Source: Pseudovibrio sp. JCM 19062 (GTDB taxonomy: Bacteria; Pseudomonadota; Alphaproteobacteria; Rhizobiales; Stappiaceae). From it: a stretch of 59,520 bases of DNA. Position numbers and translations under genes: made by a program. Below are positions 48,852 through 59,295 of the stretch, one piece after another. The stretch spans positions 1 to 59,520 of the forward strand of contig BAXV01000021.1 in NCBI GenBank assembly GCA_001310715.1, read 5' to 3'. The notes below the pieces were generated by a model that saw only the letters and a list, made by a program, of their open reading frames with translations, ran no database searches and had not been told where the DNA came from. Within the stretch, counting starts at the first letter, position 1, and each line of letters starts with the position of its first letter.

Positions 48852-49702
48852 ATGTATGAAAAAGCTATTGATCTAGGTGGTTTGGCCGTCGTGACAGGGG
48901 CGCAAGTGGTGTTGGCAGGGCATCTGCAATTCGATTTGCGCAGCGTGGGTTAGGTGTGATCCTTGCCGACCTTCCCGGAGCGCGGTTTGAGGAAGCTGTG
49001 AAAGACGTAAGTTCTGTCGCTTCCAAATCTGTGACCGTACTTGGCGTCCCAACAGATGTGTCTCAGGAGAACCAGGTTCAAGCACTTGCCGATAAAGCCT
49101 TCGAGGTCGGTCAGGTTGCTGTGCTCATGAACAATGCCGGTATCGAGATCCCCTCTTCAAGCTGGGGTGAAATGGATAACTGGCGCAAACTCATCTCAGT
49201 CAACCTGTTTGGAGTGATCCACGGCGTTCATGCGTTTTTACCGCGCATGGTAGCGGCGAACCGCCCGGCGGTTGTGGTCAATACAGGCTCCAAACAAGGG
49301 ATCACCACACCTCCCGGCAATCCGGCTTATAATATGACCAAGGCGGGTGTGAAAGTGATCACCGAGCAGCTCAGTCATGACTTAAGAGAGGTGAATGCGC
49401 CAGTTTCTGCCCATCTCTTTGTACCGGGCTTTACGCATACGGGTATTAATATTGCCCAGTACCCAGAAAAGCCCAAGGACGCCTGGACCAGTGAGCAGAC
49501 GGTTGATTACTTTCTGGAGCGTTTGTCCAAGGATGACTTTTATATCCTTTGTCCAGACAACGCCGTAGGTTCTGAAGTCGACAAGCGACGGGTTTACTGG
49601 GCTGCTCATGACATAATTGAAAATCGTCCGGCGCTGTCCCGTTGGCATCCAGATTATGCCGAGACGTTTGCCAATTACCAGAAGACCGGAAAACTCCCAT
49701 AG
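48852..49702 (+). CDS. Short-chain dehydrogenase/reductase
   Basis: SDR oxidoreductase of about 284 residues. It starts MYEKAIDLGGLAVVTGA; one base is missing near 48905, after which SGVGRASAIRFAQRG completes the TGxxxGxG nucleotide-binding motif. Then VLMNNAGIEIPSSSWGEM (NAG motif), VVNTGSKQGITTPPGNPAYN with the serine, and YNMTKAGVKVITEQLSHDL with the catalytic YxxxK. The C-terminus (RRVYWAAHDIIENRPALSRW) suggests a larger substrate pocket. Substrate unknown; it sits between mutB and meaB but has its own spacing and may be unrelated to propionate metabolism. Confidence 0.87.
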
Positions 49703-50035
49703 GTTTCGTTTGCTGGCCTCTCATAGTCACCAGCAGCTTCCTTGGATCTTGCCTGCCTCAGTTAAGCTGGGGGCAGGAACTACAAGTTCTGGAGGCAAAA
49801 CTTTATACGCTTCATGGTGAATTGGCTGAGATGCGCCGTGAGGTACAAAAACAAAGAGTATTTTACCTGCATGACTAGCTTTCCTCCCTCTGGCATTTTG
49901 CAGAGGTATGCCTACATAAATTGAATACCCATAGGTTTCATGGGTACGGGCACTTCGATCACAGTTTGATGCTTTTGACCGACAGATTTGATGTGCGTCT
50001 GGCTGCTGGCCATGACGGTAATTTGAGGATGACAC
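49703..50035. other. Intergenic region
   Basis: 333 bp between the SDR and YbjQ genes. A short frame rich in charged heptads (LEAKLYTLHGELAEMRREVQ, about 49780-49855) catches the eye but has no start site; I do not call it a gene. Nothing else is visible. Confidence 0.35.
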
Positions 50036-50356
50036 ATGCTTACTACGACCACGAACACCATTCAGAACAAAGAGATTTCCGAGTACAAAGGCATTGTGCA
50101 CGGGGAAGCGATCCTTGGTGCAAACGTCTTTAAGGACCTGTTTGCCGGTATTCGCGACATTGTCGGTGGTCGTTCCGGTGCCTATGAGGATGAGCTGAAG
50201 AAGGCTCGTCAGATTGCCCTTCATGAAATGACTGAGGAAGCTGCGCGGTATGGCGCCAACGCCGTTATCGGCATCGACATTGATTATGAGACAGTTGGCA
50301 GTAATGGGTCCATGCTGATGGTGACCGCAACGGGAACAGCTGTCAGCTACCGCTAA
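50036..50356 (+). CDS. YbjQ/UPF0145 family protein
   Basis: YbjQ family (heavy-metal-binding domain) protein of 106 residues, unbroken. Family features are [40 protein letters not shown] and [20 protein letters not shown] with [12 protein letters not shown]. These proteins form pentamers; the function is unclear. TTGAGGAT precedes the start. It lies upstream of meaB on the same strand with about 160 bp between. Confidence 0.9.
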   Translation: MLTTTTNTIQNKEISEYKGIVHGEAILGANVFKDLFAGIRDIVGGRSGAYEDELKKARQIALHEMTEEAARYGANAVIGIDIDYETVGSNGSMLMVTATGTAVSYR

Positions 50357-50516
50357 CAGGTTCTTCCGGCCGTCTTTTCTTCGTACAACCGAGGCGCGTT
50401 GCAATGCGGGTGCAGGGAACAGCCCTGCCCCACAACTTCTCCAAGTCGCCGACTTGCAAAGGCGCGCCATCTGTTCAAGGTTGGCAGAAGAGATTCTTCT
50501 GAACGGACTGACCTTA

Positions 50517-51515
50517 ATGACTGCACGCCCCGCTTCTTCCAGAGACAATGTTGATGAGCTTGCCGAGCGGCTGCTGAACGGGCAGCGGGCAGCGCTTGCA
50601 CGTGGCATAACGCTTGTTGAATCCAAGAAGCCAGCACACCGAAGACAGGCAGAAGAGCTGCTGACCAAGGTGATGGACGCGACCGGTAACGCCTTCCGCA
50701 TCGGGGTGACCGGCGTGCCGGGGGTGGGTAAATCCACGATGATCGACACCTTTGGCTCCAACCTGACTGCTGCCGGGCACAAGGTGGCTGTGCTGGCTGT
50801 TGATCCCTCTTCCACACGCACGGGTGGTTCCATTTTGGGTGACAAAACCCGCATGGCGCAGCTGGCAGTGGACCCCAATGCATACATCCGTCCCTCCCCC
50901 TCAGCCGGTACGCTTGGCGGCGTTGCGGCCAAGACCCGAGAGAGTATGTTGCTTTGTGAGGCAGCGGGGTTTGATGTGATCCTTGTTGAGACCGTTGGGA
51001 TTGGCCAGTCCGAGACCACCGTTGCACAGATGGTTGATATCTTTCTGGTTTTGATGCTGCCGGGTGCCGGTGATGAACTGCAGGGCATCAAAAAAAGGTG
51101 TGCTGGAGATTGCCGACCTTATTGCTGTCAACAAAGCGGAGGGCGACGGGCAGATGCGGGCGCGCTCTGCGGCCTCTGAATATCGTGCTGCCCTGAACAT
51201 TCTTGCGCCGCGCTCCAAACACTGGTCACCTCCTGTTTTGACAATTTCCGGCCTTGCCAATGAGGGTCTTGATGATCTGTGGGCCCAGCTGGGCATCTTT
51301 AAAGAGCGGATGCAGGCCAGTGGGGACTGGGAGAGCAAACGCGCGGAGCAGCAGCTGGCGTGGATGTGGGGGCTGCTTAACGAGAAACTTCAGGCGGCTC
51401 TGATGGCAAACCCGGATATCAAGCTGCACTGCCGGATGTTGAGCGCGCGGTTAAGTCTGGCAATCTGCCCGCAACTGCTGCTGCTAGTCAGCTGGCACGC
51501 CTTTTCGAGATCTGA
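50517..51515 (+). CDS. meaB: Methylmalonyl-CoA mutase-associated GTPase MeaB
   Basis: G3E-family GTPase that gates B12 loading and protects methylmalonyl-CoA mutase; about 333 residues. It starts [21 protein letters not shown]-loop: [20 protein letters not shown]; then [20 protein letters not shown] and [21 protein letters not shown] break near 51090 (A6 run) leads to [19 protein letters not shown] with the NKxD-type guanine motif. The arm [15 protein letters not shown] follows; after another break near 51420 the end reads [20 protein letters not shown]. Near mutAB, as usual, but separated from it by an SDR and ybjQ. Confidence 0.93.
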
Positions 51516-51523
51516 ACAAAACG

Positions 51524-52900
51524 ATGGGCGAGATGAGCGACGATCAGGAGATACTTTCAAGACGTGCCTACTGGGTGCTGGTGTTGTGGCCGGGGCCGGA
51601 GCGCTTGTCGTCTCTCAAGATGCGCAGGCGGAGGTGCCTGCGAAGCCTGTGATTGTTGAGTTTCCTGCCCCTCGTTCTCAGCAGGATGTCTCTGTGGCCT
51701 TGCAAGCAGCTATGAACAGGGCTGCTGAAAACGGGCATATTCTGCAGCTTGGGGCTGGCACCTATTCCTGCTCCGGTCTGTCGCTTCCCAATGGGCTGAC
51801 CATGCGCGGCGTGCCGGGGCAAACCCGTCTGGTGCTTGAAGGCGGTGGATCTCTTCTCAAAGGCAGTGGGGCGGATCATGTGCACCTCAGCATATCACCT
51901 TTGACGGTGGACACCTCCCACTTGCAGAGGATGCTTCTGCATTACTGTGGTTGTCGCGGTGTAAGCACCTCACTCTTACCTCCTGTGAGATTACAGGCAG
52001 CGCAAAGTCAGGGCTGGTTCTAGAGCAGTGCTCAGGTGTCATTGCTGACAATCATATGCATGAGCTAAAGGAGGTTGCTGTTCTCAGTTACAATGCTACA
52101 GCCTTACGGATCGAGGGGAATATTGTTTCTGAGTGCGGTGATGGCGGCATTTTGGTGTATCGCTGGTCAGACGGTCCTGATGGCACGATCATCACGGGAA
52201 ACCGTATCTCTCAGATTGCGGCCCAAAGCGGGGGGACCGGGCAGAATGGCAATGGCATCAATGTGTTTCGCGCTGATAATGTCACGATCTCCAACAACAA
52301 AATCAGCGACTGCGCGTTTTCCGCTATTCGCGCCAATTCTGCGTCCAATGTTCAGATCCTCGGCAATACCTGTCACCGCTCTGGTGAGGTGGCTTTGTTT
52401 GTGGAGTTCGGCTTTCAGGGTGCCATTGTCAGCAATAACCTGATTGAAACAGCGGCCAGCGGCATTTCCATTACCAACTTCAACGATGGGGGACGTCTTG
52501 CGGTGTGCTCAAACAATGTGCTGCGGGATATCACCGGCACGGGGCCTTATGCGCAGGACAACCCGACCTTTGGCGTCGGCATATCTGTCGAGGCGGATAC
52601 CAGCGTAACCGGCAATATTGTGGAAGATGCGCGGGTGACAGGCATCAAGTTGGTTGGGGGCCATATATGCGTAATTTGATCGTGGCTCAGAACAGTGTGC
52701 GGTCAGCACCTATGGGGATTGCTGTGAGCTTTGCGGCAGATGAGGCCACAGCGCTCATTTCTCAGAATATCATCTCAGGCTGCACCGTGAATATCGCCGG
52801 CTTCAAGTGGTATGAGCAGGTGAGCGGCGATCTGGCGCTTTCAGCAGAAGGACTGCGGCGCTCGGTTCGTGTCGCAGACAATCTGGTCAGTGCTGTTTAG
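51524..52900 (+). CDS. Tat-exported parallel beta-helix protein (TIGR03808 family)
   Basis: Protein of about 460 residues of the TIGR03808 'TAT-translocated repetitive protein' family. The start (MGEM or MSDDQEILSRR) holds a twin-arginine; one indel near 51565 links it to LLGAGVVAGAGALVVSQDAQ, the Tat signal. Then AAMNRAAENGHILQLGAGTY and a series of beta-helix coils: CEITGSAKSGLVLEQCSG, GNIVSECGDGGILVYRW, NVTISNNKISDCAFSAIRAN, QGAIVSNNLIETAASGISIT, and after a break near 52665 RNLIVAQNSVRSAPMGIAVS. A further break near 51895. Periplasmic or secreted; substrate unknown, possibly a polysaccharide. Eight bases after meaB. Confidence 0.82.
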
Positions 52901-52938
52901 AGCAAGATGGCAGGAGATCGATCCCCTGCCCCTCTCAG

Positions 52939-53962
52939 TTACATTGTTTTCAAAAGACGCTTGAAGTCAGCGACCGGGCGAACTTCACCGACGAGGATAT
53001 CGCGGCGGTTCTTGAGCTGCTGGTGCCCCCATGAGTGCAGGCCCTTTTCTTCTTCGTCAGAAAGGGGCAGGAGCGATCTGATGATGGATGCCATCATGAC
53101 TTCTGCTCCACGATCAGTACCATCATCACACTTCAGGGTTATGCCAAAGCCCAGTTCGGGCAGGGCTGCGCAGAACACGCCTTCGGCACCGGTCTTCGCA
53201 AACACACGGCCACGGAAAATATCCATGACCTCGGTGCAGAACCGCTGCTTTCCGGCAACCATGTACGGTTCGTTGACACAGGCCTCATAAAGCACTTCAG
53301 CAGCTTTTGAGCGTTCCGGATCAAGCCCGACACCTGTTCCAAAGCGAGCAAAAGCCAATGCTGTTTTTTTGTTGCTCCATGGCGTAGGTTGGAATGGAGC
53401 ATCCGTCCGTACCGCATACATCCCGGCCCAAAATACCGCCGCTCATCTGTTCGATCACATTGCGGATTTCCGCCTGAACCGGGTGATCAAAATCGATGTA
53501 GTTCTCGGTTGGAATACCGAGGGTTTTTGCCATTGCCAGAAAGCCCGCGTGCTTGCCAGAGCAGTTGTTGTGCAGCTGGCACGGGGTCTCGTCGGCTTTT
53601 ATCAGGCTCACGCAATCCTCCATGTGCTTTGGCCATTGCGGGCCGCACATGAGGTTTTCTTCGCTCAGACCAGCCTTGAACAGCATCATGCGCGCAGAGC
53701 TGGCGTGCACGTGCTCCCCGTTGTGGGAGGCGCAGGTCAGTGCCAGTTCGGCATCATCAAAATCAAGAGCTTCCGCAGCGCCGGATTCCACCATTGGAAT
53801 TGCCTGAAGCGCCTTGATCGCCGAGCGTGCAAAGATGCCCTGCTCCACATCACCTGCACTGAACGCCAGTTTGCCATCAGCATCTACGATCGCAATAGAG
53901 CCACGGTGACGGCTCTCAACAATGTTGCCTCGTGTTACTTCGACGAGTACGGGATTATCCAT
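52939..53962 (-). CDS. Asparaginase of the PF06089 (Rhizobium ReAV-like) family
   Basis: Zinc-containing L-asparaginase family first described in Rhizobium etli; about 342 residues. Start MDNPVLVEVTRGNIVESRHR. The SxxK catalytic pair is in IFARSAIKALQAIP. The zinc ligands lie in CQLHNNCSGKHAGFLAMAKT (cysteine and lysine) and GRDVCGTDGCSIPTYAMEQQ (cysteine). LTCASHNGEHVH and MCGPQWPKH are other conserved motifs. One break near 53362 (in the A7 run) separates these from the C-terminal part ALAFARFGTGVGLD, AALPELGFGITLKCDDGTDR. Converts asparagine to aspartate and ammonia. Confidence 0.88.
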
Positions 53963-54130
53963 TCACATTATCTTTCAGGGTTCAATGAGGCTTTGCAGGC
54001 CAGTCTTTTTTTTGGAGCTGTAGCTACAGGTTGTCCTTGCCGGACATTACGCATCGGCGCGTTGCTGTGTTCATAGCCTATTTTTGAGCGAGCGGCTACT
54101 TTTGCGATTATGCTCGTGTTTCACGTCTTC

Positions 54131-55305
54131 TTATGAAGGCACCATTGTGCCCATCCATGTGCGCAGGCGGCCCAATGCCTCGTGCAGGACTTCGCCTTTC
54201 TTACAGAAGCAGAAGCGCACCAGTGTCTGCGGGGCGTCTTGTGTGCCGTAGAATGCGGAGATCGGCACAGCGGCAACACCGGCTTCCTCAACCATTTTCT
54301 GGCAGAACTCCACGTCAGTGCCATTAAATCCAAGCGAAGAGAAATCACAGGTTACAAAGTATGTGCCCTCACACGGCAATACGCTGAAGCCCATTTCAGC
54401 CAATGGCGCGGAGATCAGGTCGCGTTTGGCTTCCAGTTCCTTTTCGAAGGAAACGTAGTAGTCGTCGTCCTTATTCAAGCCATAGGCGACGGCTTTTTGC
54501 AGGTTTGGCGGGGTCGTGAAGGTGACGAACTGGTGGGCCTTGGCGATTGGTTCCAGCAGATTATGGGGCGCTGTGATGTAACCAATCTTCCAGCCTGTAA
54601 GCGAGAAGGTTTTGCCTGCTGATCCGATTCGAACGCAACGATCACGCATACCCGGAAGGGTCATGAGCGGCTTGTGCTTTGCATCGGAAAAGACGATGTG
54701 CTCGTAGACCTCATCACAAATGGCATAGCAATCGAACTCAAGGCAAAGGTCTGCGATGAGTTGCAGCTCTTTTGTGGTGAAGACCTTTGCGTTCGGGTTC
54801 ATGGGGTTGTTGATCAGGATGGCTTTGGTCTTGCTGGAGAAGGCTTTGCGCAGCTGATCTTCATGCAGCTCCCAGTTGGGCGGGGTCACCTGCACAAAGA
54901 CCGGTGTTGCTCCGGCGCGTTTGACCAGCGAGAGATAACAATCGTAGAGCGGCTCGATGAGAATGACTCATCGCCCGGCTCGACCAGCGCAAAGATGCTA
55001 TCTGCGAGCGCTTCGGTGGCACCGGAGGTTACAAGCACTTCGCTCTGCCAATCGATATCCAGATCATAAAAGCGTTTGTTATTGTCCGCCACGGCCTGTC
55101 GCAGAGCTGGTACGCCGAGCATGGGCGGGTATTGGTTGGGGTCCTGCATCAGACTATCGGCTGCAACCTGTCGTACATCCTGCGGGCCATCCACATCCGG
55201 AAACCCCTGCCCCAGATTAATAGCAGTATGCTCCATAGCCAGACGCGACATGCGCTCAAATACCGTTGTTTCTAATCCGGTAAATACTGTATTTGTCGGT
55301 TTCAT
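54131..55305 (-). CDS. Class I/II pyridoxal phosphate aminotransferase
   Basis: Fold-type I aminotransferase of about 391 residues. The start at 55305 (MKPTNTVFTGLETTVFERMS) has GGTAGGG upstream. Motifs: HTAINLGQGFPDVDGPQDV, NQYPPMLGVPALRQAVAD, EVLVTSGATEALADSIFAL, then one break near 54957 before LIEPLYDCYLSLVKRAGATP. ILINNPMNPNAKVFTTKEL, CYAICDEVYEHIVF and GSAGKTFSLTGWKIGYIT (PLP lysine) follow. Closest in pattern to kynurenine/methionine aminotransferases; the natural substrate cannot be fixed from sequence. Confidence 0.9.
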
Positions 55306-56359
55306 CTGGGTGTCCCTACCTGACGCATTCTTTTTATTCTCAGGAGGACAAGTAAACGATTTACCCATCACCTGCAAAGTCTGTGAGGGGACGTTATTCT
55401 GCGTGTTTCCACATAGGAATTGGAGATGTGCCAAAAGCACCACATGGGATGCCATGCAGTGGTGGAGCGAAATTTCCCGAGATACGGGATGAGCAAGGCG
55501 AGCAGGCAGTGCCTGCGCTACTTGTTAGATATGTTTCTTCGGCATTGGCTGCTCGCCTCGCCCGGGCTTTCTTTTGATGAACAACGTCGCCTCTTTTGCC
55601 TATAAGGCACGATAGCCGGTTTCCCGGAAAGACAGTGGCTTTTCCGGTCAGGTTTCCCTGCCCGAACAGTTCCTCCATCCTTGGCAATTTGGTTGAGACA
55701 AGAGGTTTCCCTCTCACAACGCCCGCATTTGCCACCGCGTGATACCCTATAGTCCTGGGCCCTTCCCCTCAAACCATGCGGCCACGTTTGAAGTTCGGTT
55801 CACCGGACCACTGAAAGGTGCGTTACGTCTTCCAACAGCCCCGCCCAACCCACGCCACACTGACGGTCGCTCCGCCAGTAGCCCGTCACGTGGGCATGGG
55901 ATTAGTATGGAGGGCGTTTTGGTGTGGGGGATAAGTTTTTCAGCTCGCCATCTGCCTCACGCCTCGTCGCGTCATCCCGGGCGAAGCGCGGCGCAGACCC
56001 GGGATCCATAGCCACCTCGCGGCAGACAAGACACTCCCAGCATGCAGCAACCGCATCATGGTCCCGGCTCGTGGGCCGGGATGACAGTGAGGAGGCGTGG
56101 GCATTGACTCTCGGCACTTTGGGAGATCTTCGCTTCCCACTCACATAGCTATTATGCGTTGGGGGGATGGTGTTTTGGGCGGATTTCGCTTATAAGCGCG
56201 TCAAAAGGGAGATAAAAGCCGCTCAAATTTTAGCGGCTTCCTAGCTTTTAAGCTCTTGTCCTTGACCGGAAACAGTTGGTTTCACACGGACTTTAAGGTG
56301 CGTGGCTGGGATTCGCCCACTATTCAAAAAAACTAGAGATAACCCATTGGAGGTGCTCC
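55306..56359. other. 1-kb intergenic region with interspersed repeat
   Basis: 1054 bp without a credible gene. The left half has dyads such as GGCGAGCAG / CTGCTCGCC (about 55496-55560). The middle has the repeat at 55971-56085. At 56216-56238 GCCGCT / AGCGGC forms a small hairpin. Open frames here are short and lack ribosome sites. The base composition is more GC-rich than the neighbouring intergenic DNA. Confidence 0.5.
55971..56085. repeat. Alphaproteobacterial interspersed palindromic repeat
   Basis: GTCATCCCGG at the left end is the inverse of CCGGGATGAC at the right end. Each arm is itself a hairpin: TCCCGG / CCGGGA with a GCGAAGCGCGGCGCAGA-type loop on the left, and GTCCCGGC / GCCGGGAT on the right. 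The wording 'GTCATCCCGG...GAAGCG...CCCGGGATCCAT' matches the abundant dispersed repeats of rhizobial and related genomes, usually located between genes. Confidence 0.75.
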
Positions 56360-57944
56360 TTGCATTCGTCCACGGAGGCGCTCGCGCCCACAAAACCCGG
56401 CTTTTCGGCCAATACTGTTAAAGTAGAACTGCTTTCTGGTCTTACCGTTGCGCTTGCGCTGGTGCCGGAAGCCGTTGCATTCGCATTTGTTGCGCAGGTT
56501 GAACCACTTGTTGGCCTGTATGCAGCGTTTATTGTTGGCATCATCACCGCTGTATTTGGTGGTCGTCCGGGCATGATTTCCGGTGCGACCGGCGCTCTTG
56601 CTGTTGTGATGGTTTCTCTCGTTGTCCAGCACGGCGTTGAGTATCTGTTTGCTGCTGTCGTATTGATGGGCATTTTGCAGCTCTTCTTTGGCCTTATGCG
56701 CTGGGGTAAGTTCATTCGTATGGTGCCGCATCCGGTGATGCTGGGCTTTGTGAACGGTCTGGCTATCGTGATCTTCCTTGCTCAGATGGGACAGTTCCAG
56801 AGCGTTGATCCTGTAACAGGTGCTTCCAGCTGGCTGGCTGGTATGGACCTGACGCTGATGCTCGGTCTTGTTGCTCTGACAATGGGCGTGATCTGGTATC
56901 TGCCAAAGCTGACCAGCGCCATTCCAGCTCCACTGGCAGGCATTCTGGTGGTTTCCATCATCGTGATCGGCCTTGGTCTGGATGTGCAAACGGTTGGTGA
57001 TCTGGCTCCGATTGCCGGTGGCCTGCCTGAGTTTCACATCCCAATGGTTCCGCTGAACCTTGACACGCTGATGATCATTCTGCCGTACTCGCTTATTCTT
57101 GCAGCGATTGGCTGATTGAAAGCCTTTTGACACTGAACCTCGTTGCTGAAATGACGAACACACGCGGTGGTGCCTCCAAGGAATGTCTGGCGCAGGGTGC
57201 TGCAAACGTTGTGACCGGTTTCTTCGGCGGCATGGGTGGCTGTGCATGATTGGACAGTCCATGATCAACGTGAAGTCCGGTGGCCGGACGCGTCTTGCTG
57301 CAATTGCAGCGTCGCTGTTCCTGCTGAGCTTCATTTTGTTTGCCTCTCCGCTCATTGAGCAGATCCCGCTGGCGGCGCTGGTTGGCGTGATGTTCATGGT
57401 GGTGATTGGCACCTTTGCGTGGAACACCTTCAAGATCCTGCACAAGATCCCGCGTACTGATGCCATCGTAATTGCACTGGTGACCGGTGTGACTGTGTAT
57501 TCTGACCTTGCGGTTGCTGTTGTGGTTGGCGTGATTGTTTCTGCACTGGCTTATGCATGGAACGCGTCCAAGCGCATTGATGCACACACATCAACGAACG
57601 CTGAAGGCCAGAAGATCTACAAGCTGGAAGGCCCGCTGTTCTTTGGTTCTGCGGCTGGTTTTCAGGAAATCTTTGATCCGCAGTCCGATCCGGATGACGT
57701 GATTGTTGACTTCATCAACTCCCGCGTGGTGGACCACTCCGGTCTGCAGGCGATTGATGCGCTGGCAACGCGCTATGAGCAGGCAGGTAAGACACTGCAT
57801 CTGCGTCACCTGTCACCGGACTGTAAGGTCCTGCTACACAAAGCTGGCAATATGGTTGAAGTCTCCGTCATGGAAGACCCGCATTACGGAATCGCGGTGG
57901 ACTATGACCCCGAGATTCAAGAGGCCAAACCGGCGACGACCTGA
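56360..57944 (+). CDS. SulP-family anion transporter
   Basis: SulP/SLC26 inner-membrane transporter of about 528 residues with a C-terminal STAS domain. The start is TTG at 56360 with GGAGG eight bases upstream. Transport core: [59 protein letters not shown] and [20 protein letters not shown]. One base is missing near 57110 (AAIG / [17 protein letters not shown]) and another near 57246 (GGC / [19 protein letters not shown]). The STAS part reads [15 protein letters not shown] and [20 protein letters not shown]. Substrate could be sulfate, bicarbonate or another anion. Confidence 0.92.
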
Positions 57945-57969
57945 TAGCGGTTTGACAAGTTGATATAAA

Positions 57970-57997
57970 AAAGGCGGGGCCCAGTGGCTCCGCCTTT
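57970..57997 (+). terminator. Intrinsic terminator after the SulP gene
   Basis: AAAGGCGGGGCC / GGCTCCGCCTTT stem with a CAGT-type loop followed by CTTTTTT. It lies 25 bases after the SulP stop and can also serve the convergent EF-hand gene. Confidence 0.9.
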
Positions 57998-58053
57998 CTT
58001 TTTTCCAGAGCAGGTCGCTTTTAAATACCATCGCGTCCCTACTCTAACGACAA

Positions 58054-59020
58054 TTACTGTGCGCGTGGACCTTGTGCCTGTCCGTCGCCACCACGGCCAC
58101 CTTTGTGACCCTTATGGCCTTTGCGCCCATCTCTCTTCATCTTTGCAAATCTGCTTTGGTGATGACGCCGTCATGGTTGCGGTCAAGACGCTGCATCAAC
58201 TTTTGAGCCGGAGCCATAAACTCATCCATGGTGATTGTCAGGTCGCCATTCTTATCCAAGCGCTGGAAGGAACGAACGTACATTGGCTCTTTGAACTCTG
58301 CGGTGGCTGCTTTGAAGCCGTCCAGATCGAGTGGGCCGTTGGCAAAGAGTTTGTCAGCAAGCTTGCCGAGTTCTTCAGTGGAGATCTTGCCATCACTAGT
58401 CCAGATCAACTTGGGCAAAATCCCTCGCATCATGCCGCTGCGCATGCCTTTGCGTGGTGCTTGCCAGCCATCATGCCCTGTTTGCGCGGTCCGTCATTCC
58501 AACCGCCTTTGCCCTGTTTGCCGTCACGGGGACCGTCGCCGCGACCCGCCATGCCTTGCATGCCCTCGCCGTTGGGGCCTTTACCATCGCGCATTTTGGC
58601 CATTCGGTCACCCCTGCGCTGTTTCATCTTGTCCATACGCGCCGTCATGCGCTCTGCCTGAGCAAGGAAGTCGTCACGGGTGATCTGACCATCACCGTTT
58701 GTGTCAAAACGCTGGAACATGCGCACTGTGCGGTCATTGCCGCGTTCGGCTGCACGCTCAGCTGCAAAGACTTTCCATTCTTCAAGGGTGATCATGCCAT
58801 CACCGGAGGTATTTGCTTTGGTAAAGTCTGCCTTACGCTTGGCTTCGATGTCAGCTGTGGTGACAACGCCGTTGTTATTTGTGTCGTAGGTTTCAAAGAA
58901 CCGTGACATCTGTTTTCCGGATTTGCCACCAAAGCCCGGAGCAGCCATAGCAGGTGTCAGAGCGGTACCGGCAATCAATGCGGCTACTGAGCCAGCTAAA
59001 ATCGTTTTGAAATTCAACAT
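58054..59020 (-). CDS. Secreted EF-hand calcium-binding protein
   Basis: Periplasmic or secreted protein of about 322 residues. The start at 59020 has AGGAGA upstream; the signal peptide is ILAGSVAALIAGTALTPAMA. Six EF-hand-like loops are visible: DTNNNGVVTTADIE, NTSGDGMITLEEW, DTNGDGQITRDDF, TSDGKISTEELG, DKNGDLTITMDEF and DRNHDGVITKADL. Between the third and fourth is a low-complexity basic, glycine- and methionine-rich stretch (GKGPNGEGMQGMAGRGDGPR). Breaks near 58440 and 58140; the C-terminus ends in a similar KGHKGHKGGRGGDG tail. Probably binds calcium; partners unknown. Confidence 0.85.
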
Positions 59021-59295
59021 ATCTAATTCTCCTAATATCAAAGCCTAGATAAAGGGAAGGTTGTGTGATTGAGCTTCGATGACCAGAATGTAGGAAGTAA
59101 CTGTCGCAGAACTACATCAAAAAATGCCTTGTTTTGTCACAGTATTTGCCAAGAGTGCCAGTTGTGACAGTTTGATACATTTTAGAAAATCGGGTGCCTT
59201 TCGCTGGTGCCGGGAATGCGGCATATGTTAGGCATAGCGTAGTGTATATATAGTCTTTCCCCAGTGATCAGAGGAGCGGCTTAAAGCGAGGATGC

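Noticed and set aside
49727..51091. 454-codon minus-strand open frame opposite meaB and the ybjQ region
   Set aside because: Serine- and arginine-rich translation without domains, antisense to a clear GTPase gene and to ybjQ.
56333..57466. 377-codon minus-strand open frame opposite the SulP gene
   Set aside because: Asparagine/histidine/arginine-rich shadow translation of a membrane protein gene.
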